Below the pieces are notes generated by a model, which was not told the origin of the DNA, did not search any database, and saw nothing but the letters and a program-made list of their open reading frames with translations. DNA of 64,000 nucleotides from Paenibacillus mangrovi. GTDB taxonomy: Bacteria > Bacillota > Bacilli > Paenibacillales > Paenibacillaceae. Shown here piece by piece: positions 49,897-58,121 of this stretch (position 1 is the stretch's first letter; each line of letters starts with the position of its first letter). The DNA is taken from contig NZ_JALIRP010000007.1 in assembly GCF_022898935.1 (NCBI RefSeq), forward strand, positions 124,001 through 188,000, written 5' to 3'. The position numbers and the translations under genes were made by a program.

Positions 49897-49950
49897 CTCT
49901 CCCTATCTTCGTGTACTGGATTCATACCATAATTCTTTTTTCCAAGGATA

Positions 49951-50877
49951 TCAATTTACCATATACAAGTCGCCAGCTTGAAGGATTCTCCCATCTTGAA
50001 CAGCTTCTTTCAAATGTGCATGCACCATCGCAAGTCCTCGGAACTCGTAGATTCTACCCATTCGATCACATACCGATTTCCAAATTGGTTCAAGAGAGAG
50101 CGGTTCGCCAGCGTCTACTAGTATTTGATGAATGGTCCAATCAATTTCATCAATCAAATAATGAATCTTATGTAATAAATAATTCAGCCCTTCAGCATCC
50201 GTCGGTTCAAAATGAGCTGTAAGCACTTGGGTAAAATGATGCTCTCGATTCAGATCGGCCAGTTTCTTGAGCGTAGCCCTGTACTGTCTTGGACTTAAAT
50301 GTCCCGGAAAAAATCCCGCTTCATATACGGTTATGGCATCACCCAAGATAAGCGTATTGGTACTGTGTTCAATAAATCCGATTTCGTAAAGCATATGCCC
50401 CGGAAATGTGAACGTTGTGAGCTGTGTTTTGGGATCCAATGTGATCGTTAATCCCTCAGATACCGATAGATCAACTTTGGAGCCCCCGTCCATTAATCCG
50501 AGAATTTCTTGCTTGGTGTCATCCGAATGAGGCAATATTTCCGGAAAAGGTAGACAAAATTGCTCGTAATGATACTCCATATCTTCGATCCAGCGTTCAG
50601 ATCCAATTGGCGCTGCAACCAGTAGGTCATACTTTGTTTTGAGATTCTTGTTACTTCCGATATGGTCAGCATGCGGATGGGTATTAAAGAGAATTCTGAC
50701 ATTTGTCGAATGGGATTCTTCAACCATCCCCACAATATCTTGAAACATGGAGGAAATGCCCGAATCTATCAGAACGGAAAAGTCTTTCCCTTTGACAAGA
50801 TAGGTATACAAAGGGATGGTGTCACTAAGCATGATTTTCGTAGCAAATATCTTTTCATTGATTTTCATCCTTAACAT
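49951..50877 (-). CDS. MBL-fold metallo-hydrolase
   Basis: A 308-residue metallo-beta-lactamase-fold enzyme: the metal motif NTHPHADHIGSN (HxHxDH), FTFPGHMLYEIGF, and ILGDAITVYEAGFFPGH supplying further ligands. Substrate unknown; a lactonase or thioesterase role would suit the operon. It begins the enzyme-coding part, 22 bp after a palindrome shared with the upstream GntR-type promoter. Confidence 0.85.
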   Translation of the reverse strand: MLRMKINEKIFATKIMLSDTIPLYTYLVKGKDFSVLIDSGISSMFQDIVGMVEESHSTNVRILFNTHPHADHIGSNKNLKTKYDLLVAAPIGSERWIEDMEYHYEQFCLPFPEILPHSDDTKQEILGLMDGGSKVDLSVSEGLTITLDPKTQLTTFTFPGHMLYEIGFIEHSTNTLILGDAITVYEAGFFPGHLSPRQYRATLKKLADLNREHHFTQVLTAHFEPTDAEGLNYLLHKIHYLIDEIDWTIHQILVDAGEPLSLEPIWKSVCDRMGRIYEFRGLAMVHAHLKEAVQDGRILQAGDLYMVN

Positions 50878-50898
50878 CCTCTCTAACGAATTGTAATA

Positions 50899-50912
50899 TG
50901 TAACATGTTACT
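50899..50912. promoter_or_regulatory. Predicted GntR/FCD operator, second copy
   Basis: TGTAACATGTTACT matches the perfect palindrome TGTAACATGTTACA at 51787-51800 in 13 of 14 positions. It lies 22 bp before the MBL-fold start codon, so the regulator probably also controls the catabolic genes from here. Confidence 0.7.
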
Positions 50913-50925
50913 GATTCGAAAAATT

Positions 50926-51099
50926 TTAATCTACGCCCAATTTTGCCAGTAACCCGCCATCGACAGGAATTGAACCACCGCCGCATATGCCAGGACTCCT
51001 TTTTGTGATGAAAACGCTTGCACAGAGGAGGTGTTTACAATGGAACCGCCTGCGACTTGAGCTTTTTTCCTTGAAGCATATGCGTTCCCTACAAGATCA
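50926..51099 (-). pseudogene. SDR pseudogene with internal deletion
   Basis: Minus-strand sequence encodes NAYASRKKAQVAGGSIVNTS and SVQAFSSQKGVLAYAA in one frame, then GGGSIPVDGGLLAKLGVD-stop in another. These are the active-site strand and the very C-terminus of an SDR enzyme, with the stretch between (about 90 residues) and the first half missing. The C-terminus resembles the intact SDR at 40.6 kb. Remnant of a gene that once stood between the regulator and the MBL-fold gene. Confidence 0.8.
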
Positions 51100-51762
51100 T
51101 TATTTCTGTAAACGAAGCAAGCCTTCTTTTCCAGCAATAATGTGATTGGTTATCATTTCGAGAACACGGTCCACATCTCTATTCTCGAATGCCTCGACAA
51201 TCGCAAGATGATCATGATGACTAGATTTCGCCTTTTCATAAGCGATTTCATAATAAGCTCGTTCAGTAATTCTATGCGCGTTCAGTCCTTTATATAAGTC
51301 TAGCATGCACTGATTTTGACCCATCTTCACAATATGATAGTGAAATTGGATATCCAGTTCATTGAAGCTCATGAAATCAAAAGGCTTATCGTTGTAATGT
51401 TTATCCATCTGTTGGCACAATGTTTGCAAAATCTGAAAATCCTCTTGTGCTGCATTCGAAACTCCAATTTTCGCTGCCCATGTCTCGAATACGATACGAG
51501 CATCAAGGACTTCAATGATCTTATGCAAATCGATTTCTGCCACGTAAGTTCCTTTGCGCGGCTTGATCACGACTAATCCTTCAAGACGCAAGCGGTTAAA
51601 AGCTTCTTTCACTGGGGTTCTACTAACATTAAATTGTTCTGCCAATTCGAATATATCCAGCTTTTGACCAGGTGCCAACATTCGTTTTAAAATTGCATTT
51701 TTAAGTTCTTTATACACTCGATCCGCCGTTAATAAATTGTCAATTTGAGTAAACTTCATCAT
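51100..51762 (-). CDS. GntR-family regulator, FCD type
   Basis: A 220-residue repressor: winged helix with the recognition region LAEQFNVSRTPVKEAFNRLRLEGL, and the FCD effector domain (RIVFETWAAKIG, HYHIVKMGQNQCM, HDHLAIVEAFENRDVD) with His ligands for a metal-bound carboxylate effector. First of two adjacent ATGs after AGGAGA. The promoter carries a palindrome and a second copy precedes the MBL-fold gene, so it probably represses itself and the sugar-acid operon. Confidence 0.93.
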   Translation of the reverse strand: MMKFTQIDNLLTADRVYKELKNAILKRMLAPGQKLDIFELAEQFNVSRTPVKEAFNRLRLEGLVVIKPRKGTYVAEIDLHKIIEVLDARIVFETWAAKIGVSNAAQEDFQILQTLCQQMDKHYNDKPFDFMSFNELDIQFHYHIVKMGQNQCMLDLYKGLNAHRITERAYYEIAYEKAKSSHHDHLAIVEAFENRDVDRVLEMITNHIIAGKEGLLRLQK

Positions 51763-51786
51763 ATGTACGAATTCTCCTGTAATGTC

Positions 51787-51842
51787 TGTAACATGTTACA
51801 CTTCACAATTCTGATGATATCTGGGCTTGTAAATTTTGTCAA
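51787..51842 (-). promoter_or_regulatory. GntR promoter with perfect palindromic operator
   Basis: On the minus strand: -35 TTGACA (51837-51842), 17-bp spacer, -10 TATCAT (51814-51819), then the perfect 14-bp palindrome TGTAACATGTTACA (51787-51800) just downstream, about where transcription would begin. This is a classical repression layout. Confidence 0.82.
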
Positions 51843-51879
51843 TGACAATTTGAACTTAAAGCGATTTATAAAAGAAGAA

Positions 51880-51903
51880 ACCTACAATCAGAAGATTATA
51901 GGT
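51880..51903 (-). terminator. Terminator overlapping the lplA stop codon
   Basis: ACCTACAATC pairs with GATTATAGGT around AGAA. In the minus direction it is followed by TTTCTTCTTTTAT. The stem contains the last codons of the lipoate ligase gene. Confidence 0.75.
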
Positions 51904-52840
51904 CTCTAAAGATTTTGAGCAAGTCTTCAATTTCATTAAATAACTTATCTTCGTGGAGATGATTAAAATCCATGCCGATCCATTGCACCTCTATTTGATC
52001 AAAAGAAATAGTGATAAGGCTGTCTGTATGGATTTTTATCGTTTTGATCAGACCATTCTCTACATTAAGTAAAACTTGAATAATGCCAAGAGATGTTTTT
52101 CTCTCCAGTATTACATCATATTTTGGACTCTCACCATATATCCACTTGGGATCATTGTACTTATTCAAATTTGTAGGTGTATAGTTTTTACTATTATATA
52201 TTAGCGGCTTGCAAGTCTCTCCATAGGCTTCTGTAAAATAGATCGTTAACAATTCTATCAATTTATCTACAGAAAAAGAAGGATTGAGTTTTTTCAAATT
52301 AACAACTCTGCTCTTCACAGAAGTGATCCCTTTAGCTTCCATTTTTAGCTTGGAGGGCTTCAGCACTTTGGCTAATTGGCTCAATTCCACATCTACCATT
52401 AATGTCCCATGATGAAATTCATTACCGCTCTCCGCATAAAATGCATGTCCGGAAAATTTTTGGCCCTGTATTGTCAAATCATTTCTACCTGACAGCTCAA
52501 CTGCAACTCCAAAGGTTTCAACGGCCTTCTTAATCACGTTCAACTGCTTTTCCAAATTTTTATTGCTCTCATTATAAATGAAGGTGAAGTTCAAATTTCC
52601 TAAGTCATGATAAACGGCTCCTCCACCTGAGATCCGTCTTGCCAAGTGGATCCCCCTTGCAGTCAATTCTGAGACATCACATTCAAGATAAGGGTTTTGA
52701 TTTCTGCCAATAACGACGGTTTTTTCGTTCTGCCATAGGTACAGTATTACCTCATCCTGGCGAACGTTCTTTAGCAAATCTTCTTCCAGTGCCAAATTGT
52801 AATAAGGATCATGCTCCTCAGAAACAACAATTCTATTCAT
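51896..52840 (-). CDS. lplA: Lipoate-protein ligase
   Basis: A 314-residue ligase: RRISGGGAVYHDLGNLNFTF (lipoate and adenylate site), RNDLTIQGQKFSGHAFY with the catalytic Lys, LMVDVELSQLAKVL, and the C-terminal accessory domain found in LplA. It attaches free lipoate to lipoyl domains via lipoyl-AMP. Overlaps the end of the lipoyl-E3 gene by 8 bp, so its own neighbour is probably a main target. Confidence 0.93.
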   Translation of the reverse strand: MNRIVVSEEHDPYYNLALEEDLLKNVRQDEVILYLWQNEKTVVIGRNQNPYLECDVSELTARGIHLARRISGGGAVYHDLGNLNFTFIYNESNKNLEKQLNVIKKAVETFGVAVELSGRNDLTIQGQKFSGHAFYAESGNEFHHGTLMVDVELSQLAKVLKPSKLKMEAKGITSVKSRVVNLKKLNPSFSVDKLIELLTIYFTEAYGETCKPLIYNSKNYTPTNLNKYNDPKWIYGESPKYDVILERKTSLGIIQVLLNVENGLIKTIKIHTDSLITISFDQIEVQWIGMDFNHLHEDKLFNEIEDLLKIFRDL

Positions 52841-54527
52841 CACAATGCAAAGCCCCTATACTCAAACCTAATACTGCCTCGTGAATAACTTCCCCCGTCG
52901 TAGGATGGGCAAAAATAGTATGCGCAATTTCACTCTCGCTTATATTGGAGTTGATCATTAACGTTAATGTGCTGATTAAGGCAGAAGCTTCAGGACCTAT
53001 GATTGAGGCGCCAATCATCTTGCCGCTGTCCAGGTCTTTAACCAATTTGATGAATCCCCTTGCTTCTCTCATCGTTAATGCTTTTCCATTGGCCTGGAAA
53101 GGAAATTTGCTCACCTGAATATTCTTACCCACTAGCTTAGCCTGGTCTTCATTCAATCCAATTGCAGCGATTTCAGGCGATGTAAAGATTACATTGGGCA
53201 CCATCCCATAATCAACATGAGCGTCGATACCCAAAATATGATCCACTGCTGCTATTCCTTCATGTGAAGCCACATGTGCCAGTTGAATGCGGTTGGTTAC
53301 GTCTCCGATAGCATAAATATGATCAACTGAAGTTCTCAAATGTTCATCTACTGCAATGCCTTTTCCATTGTCATTCAATTCAATTCCTGTTTTTTCAATA
53401 TCCAGACCCTCAATATTCGGCGTTCTGCCAATCGCCACCAAAACCTTTTCACTCGAAATGAACTTTTCGGTGCCATCTTGTTCAAAAATAACGATAGCTT
53501 TTCCCGTCTGGTCTTTCTCAATTCTAGTAACCTTAGCGCCCGTATAAACACCGATCCCTCGTTCAACGGCAATATTAGCAATCTCCTCCGAGACATCCTT
53601 ATCTACCATCGTCAGCAGCCTGTCGCAGAATTCTAGAACATTGACCTGAATTCCGAAATTAGAATATAAGAACGCAAACTCCATACCGATTACACCGCCA
53701 CCGATAATCGTGACTGAGCTGATATTTTCCTTGTATTCAAGAGCGGATGTACTGTTCATTACAAAATCATGATCTATACCAGGCAGATGAATGTCAGAGA
53801 TTTTTGAACCTGTAGCAATCAACGCGTGCTTACTTTCTATGGTGTATTCATCTTTTCCGTTCTTCACCAACACCTGGTTGTCGTTCAGAAAGGAAGCCGT
53901 TCCCTTTATGACTCTAATTTTATTCTTGCTGAGAAGGTATTCTATTCCTGATACCAAAGTGCCTTTGATCTCATCCTTCTTATCAATCACCTTCGCCATA
54001 TCGAGTTCCACTTCTTTGACGGCTAGTCCGAAATCATCGGCATTCATCAATTGATGGAAAACCTCGGAGGACTTGATTAAGGCCTTGGTCGGGATACAGC
54101 CTACATTCAGACAAGTTCCGCCCATGGAGTCCTTTTCCACAAGAACGGTTTGGATTCCTTTTTTGGCTGCATATAGGGCTGCGACATATCCTCCTGGACC
54201 AGCACCGATAATAAGCAGTTCGGTTTTAACCTCTTCCTTTTTACCGCTTAAAAGCCCGCCAAAATAGTCCAGTTTGGGTTTGGCCTGTACGGACTCTTCT
54301 GCAGTGACTTCAAACAGGCTTTGCCCGATTTCAATTTCGTGACCTTCCTCGACCAGCACCTTATCTATCGTACATTTGAATTTGGATAACAAAGGAGAAT
54401 TCCCTTTTTTACTTTCCATCTGAAGTAATGCTTGACCTACTTGTACCTGATCTCCTTCGGCAACATTGAGCTTTCCGATTTTGGCCTTTTTTTCATGCCC
54501 TGTTAGCTGCTCTAACTTAATAATCAT
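52833..54527 (-). CDS. lpdA: Dihydrolipoyl dehydrogenase with N-terminal lipoyl domain
   Basis: A 564-residue E3 flavoenzyme. Residues 1-80 form a lipoyl domain whose hairpin is LLQMESKKGN, with Lys41 the probable lipoylated residue. After a linker comes the E3 core: FAD site IIGAGPGGYVAALYAAK, redox disulfide GGTCLNVGCIPTK, NAD site IIGGGVIGMEFA, and the interface HPTTGEVIHEAV. The start follows GGAGGCAATCATC. The carried lipoyl arm lets it hand electrons from NADH to a partner, here probably the AhpD-like protein encoded 25 bp upstream. Confidence 0.93.
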   Translation of the reverse strand: MIIKLEQLTGHEKKAKIGKLNVAEGDQVQVGQALLQMESKKGNSPLLSKFKCTIDKVLVEEGHEIEIGQSLFEVTAEESVQAKPKLDYFGGLLSGKKEEVKTELLIIGAGPGGYVAALYAAKKGIQTVLVEKDSMGGTCLNVGCIPTKALIKSSEVFHQLMNADDFGLAVKEVELDMAKVIDKKDEIKGTLVSGIEYLLSKNKIRVIKGTASFLNDNQVLVKNGKDEYTIESKHALIATGSKISDIHLPGIDHDFVMNSTSALEYKENISSVTIIGGGVIGMEFAFLYSNFGIQVNVLEFCDRLLTMVDKDVSEEIANIAVERGIGVYTGAKVTRIEKDQTGKAIVIFEQDGTEKFISSEKVLVAIGRTPNIEGLDIEKTGIELNDNGKGIAVDEHLRTSVDHIYAIGDVTNRIQLAHVASHEGIAAVDHILGIDAHVDYGMVPNVIFTSPEIAAIGLNEDQAKLVGKNIQVSKFPFQANGKALTMREARGFIKLVKDLDSGKMIGASIIGPEASALISTLTLMINSNISESEIAHTIFAHPTTGEVIHEAVLGLSIGALHCDE

Positions 54528-54552
54528 GATGATTGCCTCCGTACGTATAAGA

Positions 54553-54906
54553 TCATTTAAAGTCTTTTTCAAACTCATCGATGGAATCCTTGAGCAAAGT
54601 TACAGAATAAGCCATGCTTGGCCCGCCGCCAAATGCAACGGCAACCATAGCCGCTTCTATGATCTGTGCACGGGTTGCGCCTGCTTCCAATGCTTTATAT
54701 ACGTGGAAAACAATGCAGTATTCGCAACGGTTATAAGCGGCAATCCCTACACTGATTAACTCTTTCGTTTTAGTATCAAGGGCGCCATCCGCATAGTTGG
54801 TTCCGAGCAAATTCATAAATGCATTTACGCTCTCCGGATTCGTTCCAGACAATTCTTGCAAGCCACCCGTAAAATCATTCAACATTTGTCTGACATCTTT
54901 CTTCAT
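54553..54906 (-). CDS. Carboxymuconolactone-decarboxylase/AhpD-like CxxC protein
   Basis: A 117-residue helical protein with the AhpD-type active site CEYCIVFH (Cys61, Cys64, His68) and the following ALEAGATRAQIIEAAMVAV. In AhpD such a disulfide is reduced by a lipoyl group and passes electrons to a peroxidase. The next gene encodes a lipoyl-carrying E3, strongly suggesting that pairing. No ahpC-like gene is nearby. Confidence 0.88.
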   Translation of the reverse strand: MKKDVRQMLNDFTGGLQELSGTNPESVNAFMNLLGTNYADGALDTKTKELISVGIAAYNRCEYCIVFHVYKALEAGATRAQIIEAAMVAVAFGGGPSMAYSVTLLKDSIDEFEKDFK

Positions 54907-54956
54907 TTTTACCAGCTCCTTATGTTTGTGAATTGATTCACTTGTTCTGATATTAG

Positions 54957-54983
54957 TTTACACTGCATTGGTTGCAATGTAAA
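54957..54983. promoter_or_regulatory. Palindromic promoter/operator of the AhpD-like operon
   Basis: TTTACACTGCATTGGTTGCA then ATGTAAA is a long interrupted palindrome (TTTACA-TGCA...TGCA-TGTAAA). On the minus strand it doubles as -35 TTTACA and -10 TAAACT 17 bp apart, with the inverted TTGCA/TGCA core in the spacer. It is a probable operator for the MarR-type regulator encoded upstream. Confidence 0.7.
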
Positions 54984-55035
54984 GTATTAAACGAAAATAA
55001 TCGACTTCCCCTACCCATGGTTACTTTGTGAAGCT

Positions 55036-55470
55036 TTATTTTGTTAAATTAGATACCATTTTTTCTAACACATTTTTGAAAATATCCAATTCCGACGGAG
55101 AAATCCCTTTCGTGGCATCCTCATGAAAAATTTGTCCTAATGGCAATAGCTCAGCTCTTAATTGCTCTCCCTTTGAAGTTAGGCTAATTCTAATAATTCT
55201 ACGATCCGATGTATCTCTTGTTCTTATGCATAAATCGTCTTTTTCCATCCGTTCAAGAAGTCTGGCTATAGATGATTCATTAGCATTCATCCTTTGAGCT
55301 AATTCTTTCTGAGAGATATTATTGACTTCACCAATAAAAAACAAGGCAATCCATTTTACTCTAGTTATTTGATGTTCTTGTAATCGTACGTTAAATGCGT
55401 CGACTATTTTTTTGGAGGCTGTATTTGTAATGAATCCAATACAATCGTTTAGATTAAACACAGGTGACAT
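55036..55470 (-). CDS. MarR-family transcriptional regulator
   Basis: A 144-residue winged-helix regulator: QHQITRVKWIALFFIGEV-like EHQITRVKWIALFFI, recognition helix ISQKELAQRMNANESSIARLLERME, and the wing DTSDRRIIRISLT. It has one Cys in the N-terminus (DCIGF), which could sense oxidants as in OhrR. It is followed by the AhpD-like, lipoyl-E3 and lplA genes in the same direction. The start is uncertain: the ATG is almost on top of the ribosome site, and a GTG three codons later is better spaced. Confidence 0.9.
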   Translation of the reverse strand: MSPVFNLNDCIGFITNTASKKIVDAFNVRLQEHQITRVKWIALFFIGEVNNISQKELAQRMNANESSIARLLERMEKDDLCIRTRDTSDRRIIRISLTSKGEQLRAELLPLGQIFHEDATKGISPSELDIFKNVLEKMVSNLTK

Positions 55471-55531
55471 CCCTTCCTTATTGTTTTCAAGTTAATTATT
55501 TTGCTTGTTCCATTCTAACTATAACATATAA

Positions 55532-55551
55532 TGTAAATCACCCGCTTTACA
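55532..55551. promoter_or_regulatory. Inverted repeat upstream of marR-type gene
   Basis: TGTAAA and TTTACA separated by eight bases, 62 bp before the regulator start. The half-sites are the same words as in the AhpD operon operator, though in reversed order, and may serve autoregulation. Confidence 0.45.
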
Positions 55552-55743
55552 ACACCTTCTCCAGAAAACTTGGATCGTGTTTAACAAAAGTGCTTCCCTA
55601 TCCCAATATTTAGATTATCTTAAAGAACAATTAAGGTTCCTCTCAGGTTTGCTGTTTACAATGACTTCAAGTTGAAACAATCACATCCCGTAAACTTTAC
55701 GCGCATGACGGCACCAAAAAACTAGAAAAGAGGATTTTTAACC

Positions 55744-56133
55744 ATGAACATAAGGCGAATAATGATTATTGGAACGATGGTAGTAGTTATTTCCTTCGGA
55801 GGAACCGCGTTTAAAGGCTCCATTGCAAGCGCAAGTCCGGTAGTGAAGTTCTCCCCCTCTGACACTACGGAAAATGATGACCTGCTGGAAGCACTCAATC
55901 AATCATCCGACGAGGAGCTGTATAATTCCCTGCAGGAAGGCAAATCCCTACATGACATTGCAGCCGATCAAGGCGGAGACATCGCGAATGTCATTGAACT
56001 GCAAATGGCACAGCTTACACAGCAGCTGGATGACCGCCTGTACAGTGGAAGCATTACCGCTGAGCAATATGCCGCTTACAAGGAAGAACTCAAGGATATC
56101 GTCGAACAGAGCGTCTTCACTTCCTTCGGTTAA
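55744..56133 (+). CDS. Small secreted protein, unknown function
   Basis: A 129-residue protein with a signal peptide (basic MNIRR, hydrophobic core, probable cleavage after ASA near residue 31). An acidic helical domain follows, with DDLLEALNQSSDEELYNSLQEGK, SLHDIAADQGGD and SGSITAEQYAAYKEELKDIV. The EGKSLHDIAADQG phrase recurs in hypothetical exported proteins of Paenibacillus and Bacillus as far as I recall. AGAGGATTTTTAACC precedes the ATG, and it has its own terminator. Confidence 0.75.
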   Translation: MNIRRIMIIGTMVVVISFGGTAFKGSIASASPVVKFSPSDTTENDDLLEALNQSSDEELYNSLQEGKSLHDIAADQGGDIANVIELQMAQLTQQLDDRLYSGSITAEQYAAYKEELKDIVEQSVFTSFG

Positions 56134-56193
56134 CAGGAGGTACATAATATAGTCAGAGACGCTTACCAATAAACACTACATTCTTAGGCATTC

Positions 56194-56267
56194 AAAAGGA
56201 CTTTCCCTCAATCAGAACGGTCTTGGCAAAAGATGCCAAACTTTCTGTCGGGGGAAGTCCTTTTTTA
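56194..56267 (+). terminator. Terminator after the small secreted protein gene
   Basis: AAAAGGACTTTCCC pairs with GGGGGAAGTCCTTTTTT. An inner TTGGCA/TGCCAA hairpin lies in the loop. Confidence 0.8.
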
Positions 56268-56386
56268 CAATCATCAGTTGCGGCACATATAGTTCCACTT
56301 AAATTGTACAAATAAAAGCTCCCACAGGTTTTGAAATTATTAATTCTCCTCCACTGAAATCATCCCTGTACAACCGAATAATTTGG

Positions 56387-57913
56387 ATGCTGACAGCAAA
56401 TAATGTACTCAGATCCAAAACTGGCAAAAAAGATTGGCAGGTGGAAAAGTTGCAAAAAATTATCTTCATTTGTGTCGATACTTTAATGAGTCATGCGATT
56501 GATAAGGGAATCGAGCAGCAAAAACTTCCCGCCTTTCAGTTCTTGATCGAACACGGTCAATACTATAAAAATGTCGTCACCTCTTTTCCGACAATGTCCG
56601 TCTCGATCGATTGTACCCTGCTGACTGGAACATTTCCGGATCAACACCGCGTACCGGGATTGGTCTGGTACTCTACACAAGATAAGAAAATCATTAATTA
56701 TGGTACCGGAATTCTGGAAGTATGCAGGAATGGGATCAATCAATTTCTGGGTGACGCACTGATTCGTTTGAACGAAAAACACTTGAATCCACAAACTCCA
56801 ACCATCTTTGAAGAATTGGCCCAAATGGGGCTGACATCGGGTTCCATCAATGCTTTGGTTTACCGTGGAAGCTCAGATCACGAGCTGACTTTTCCGCTTT
56901 GGATTCATATGCCTACCGCATTACCCAAAAGCCTCAACGTAAAAGGACCCGATTTATTGGCGTATGGTGCTTTCTCGAACCCTTTGGAAGGGATAAAACC
57001 TATGCCTGCTGTCAGCCTATTCAACCGATTTGGCTTAAATAATGAATATTCTCTCGAAATGGTGAAGTATCTCATTCAGAACAATCAATTACCTGATTTT
57101 CTATATGTCTATTTTCCCGATCTGGACGTCAAGATACATAAAAAGGGACCTGAGGATTTGGAAGGTGTTATCCGCTCAGATCAACAAATCCAGTCATTAC
57201 TGCAGACATTTGGTTCTTGGGAGGAGGCTTTGAAAAAAGCCGTCATCATCATTTTGGGGGATAACGGTATGGCTCATGTCGTCCCCGCAGATCAACAACC
57301 GGTGATTGACATAACCCAATCCTTAAAGGGATATCACGTTTTACCGCCGGGAGCCGACGTTACGGATCAAACCGAGATTATTCTTGCAATAAATGACAGG
57401 ATGGCTTACCTATATAAGCTAACTCCTCAATATTCATTTGAACAAATAGCGAATACCCTGAAAGCTGATCAGAGATTTGATGTCCTGGCTTGGAAAGATA
57501 ATGAATGGATTCGCGTTGTACGAGCAGGATCATCCAAAGAATTCGCCTATCGATCGCAAGGAAATATGGTCGATCCATATAAACAATCATGGACATTAGC
57601 CGAAAACCCGGAAGTGTTGGATTTACACATCGATACACAAAAGTCCACATTGGAATACGGACATTATTCCGATGTTCTACAGCGATTGTATTCAGCCTTA
57701 AATTCACATGATGGTGAATATATGGTGATCACCGTAAAGCCCGGATATGAACTGAAATATGGAAGCTCACCTACCCACATAGGCGCAGGACACGGCGGCA
57801 TAAGTCAAATAGAGTCGCTCATTCCGCTTATTATTGCCGGAACCGACCGTAAACCAGAGTCCCTACGGATCGTCGATTTAAAATCATATTTCCTTCAGAT
57901 TTTGAAAGGATAG
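56387..57913 (+). CDS. Alkaline-phosphatase-superfamily phosphodiesterase/nucleotide pyrophosphatase
   Basis: A 508-residue metal-dependent hydrolase. First metal Asp in IIFICVDTLMSH, the nucleophile region NVVTSFPTMSVSIDCTLLTGTFPDQHRVPG (Thr/Ser after FP), second-site Asp in VYFPDLDVKIHKKGP, IILGDNGMAHV, and the late His in HIGAGHGGISQ. It has no signal peptide, so it is probably cytosolic. Start uncertain, as no good ribosome site precedes the ATG; a residue-25 region start cannot be excluded. Monocistronic with a terminator. Confidence 0.85.
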   Translation: MLTANNVLRSKTGKKDWQVEKLQKIIFICVDTLMSHAIDKGIEQQKLPAFQFLIEHGQYYKNVVTSFPTMSVSIDCTLLTGTFPDQHRVPGLVWYSTQDKKIINYGTGILEVCRNGINQFLGDALIRLNEKHLNPQTPTIFEELAQMGLTSGSINALVYRGSSDHELTFPLWIHMPTALPKSLNVKGPDLLAYGAFSNPLEGIKPMPAVSLFNRFGLNNEYSLEMVKYLIQNNQLPDFLYVYFPDLDVKIHKKGPEDLEGVIRSDQQIQSLLQTFGSWEEALKKAVIIILGDNGMAHVVPADQQPVIDITQSLKGYHVLPPGADVTDQTEIILAINDRMAYLYKLTPQYSFEQIANTLKADQRFDVLAWKDNEWIRVVRAGSSKEFAYRSQGNMVDPYKQSWTLAENPEVLDLHIDTQKSTLEYGHYSDVLQRLYSALNSHDGEYMVITVKPGYELKYGSSPTHIGAGHGGISQIESLIPLIIAGTDRKPESLRIVDLKSYFLQILKG

Positions 57914-57965
57914 GGCTGTTCCCCCCCTCTGATTCCAAAGTAAAATCTCAAAAGTGTATACTTCA

Positions 57966-58001
57966 AAAAGAGGTCGCCTAAACTTAGGTGGCCTTCTTTT
58001 A
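57966..58001 (+). terminator. Rho-independent terminator
   Basis: AAAGAGGTCGCCTAA pairs with TTAGGTGGCCTTCTTT (with mismatches), followed by T's, 53 bp after the phosphodiesterase stop. Confidence 0.8.
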
Positions 58002-58062
58002 CCTCGCAAGAATCAAAATCATGAGAAACAATCTAAAATTATCGTTTTACGATATATTTTAA

Positions 58063-58091
58063 TTGACATACAGGATGTTATTGTTCATAAT
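58063..58091 (+). promoter_or_regulatory. Sigma-A promoter of DUF2975 gene cluster
   Basis: TTGACA and CATAAT with a 17-bp spacer, about 30 bp before the ribosome site TAGGAGG. Confidence 0.75.
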
Positions 58092-58121
58092 ACAGGTATC
58101 TTAGTTAGGAGGTAATTGTTT

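Noticed and set aside
49911..50222. 103-codon plus-strand frame over the end of the MBL-fold gene
   Set aside because: Antisense to a well-supported gene with metal-binding motifs. Shadow.
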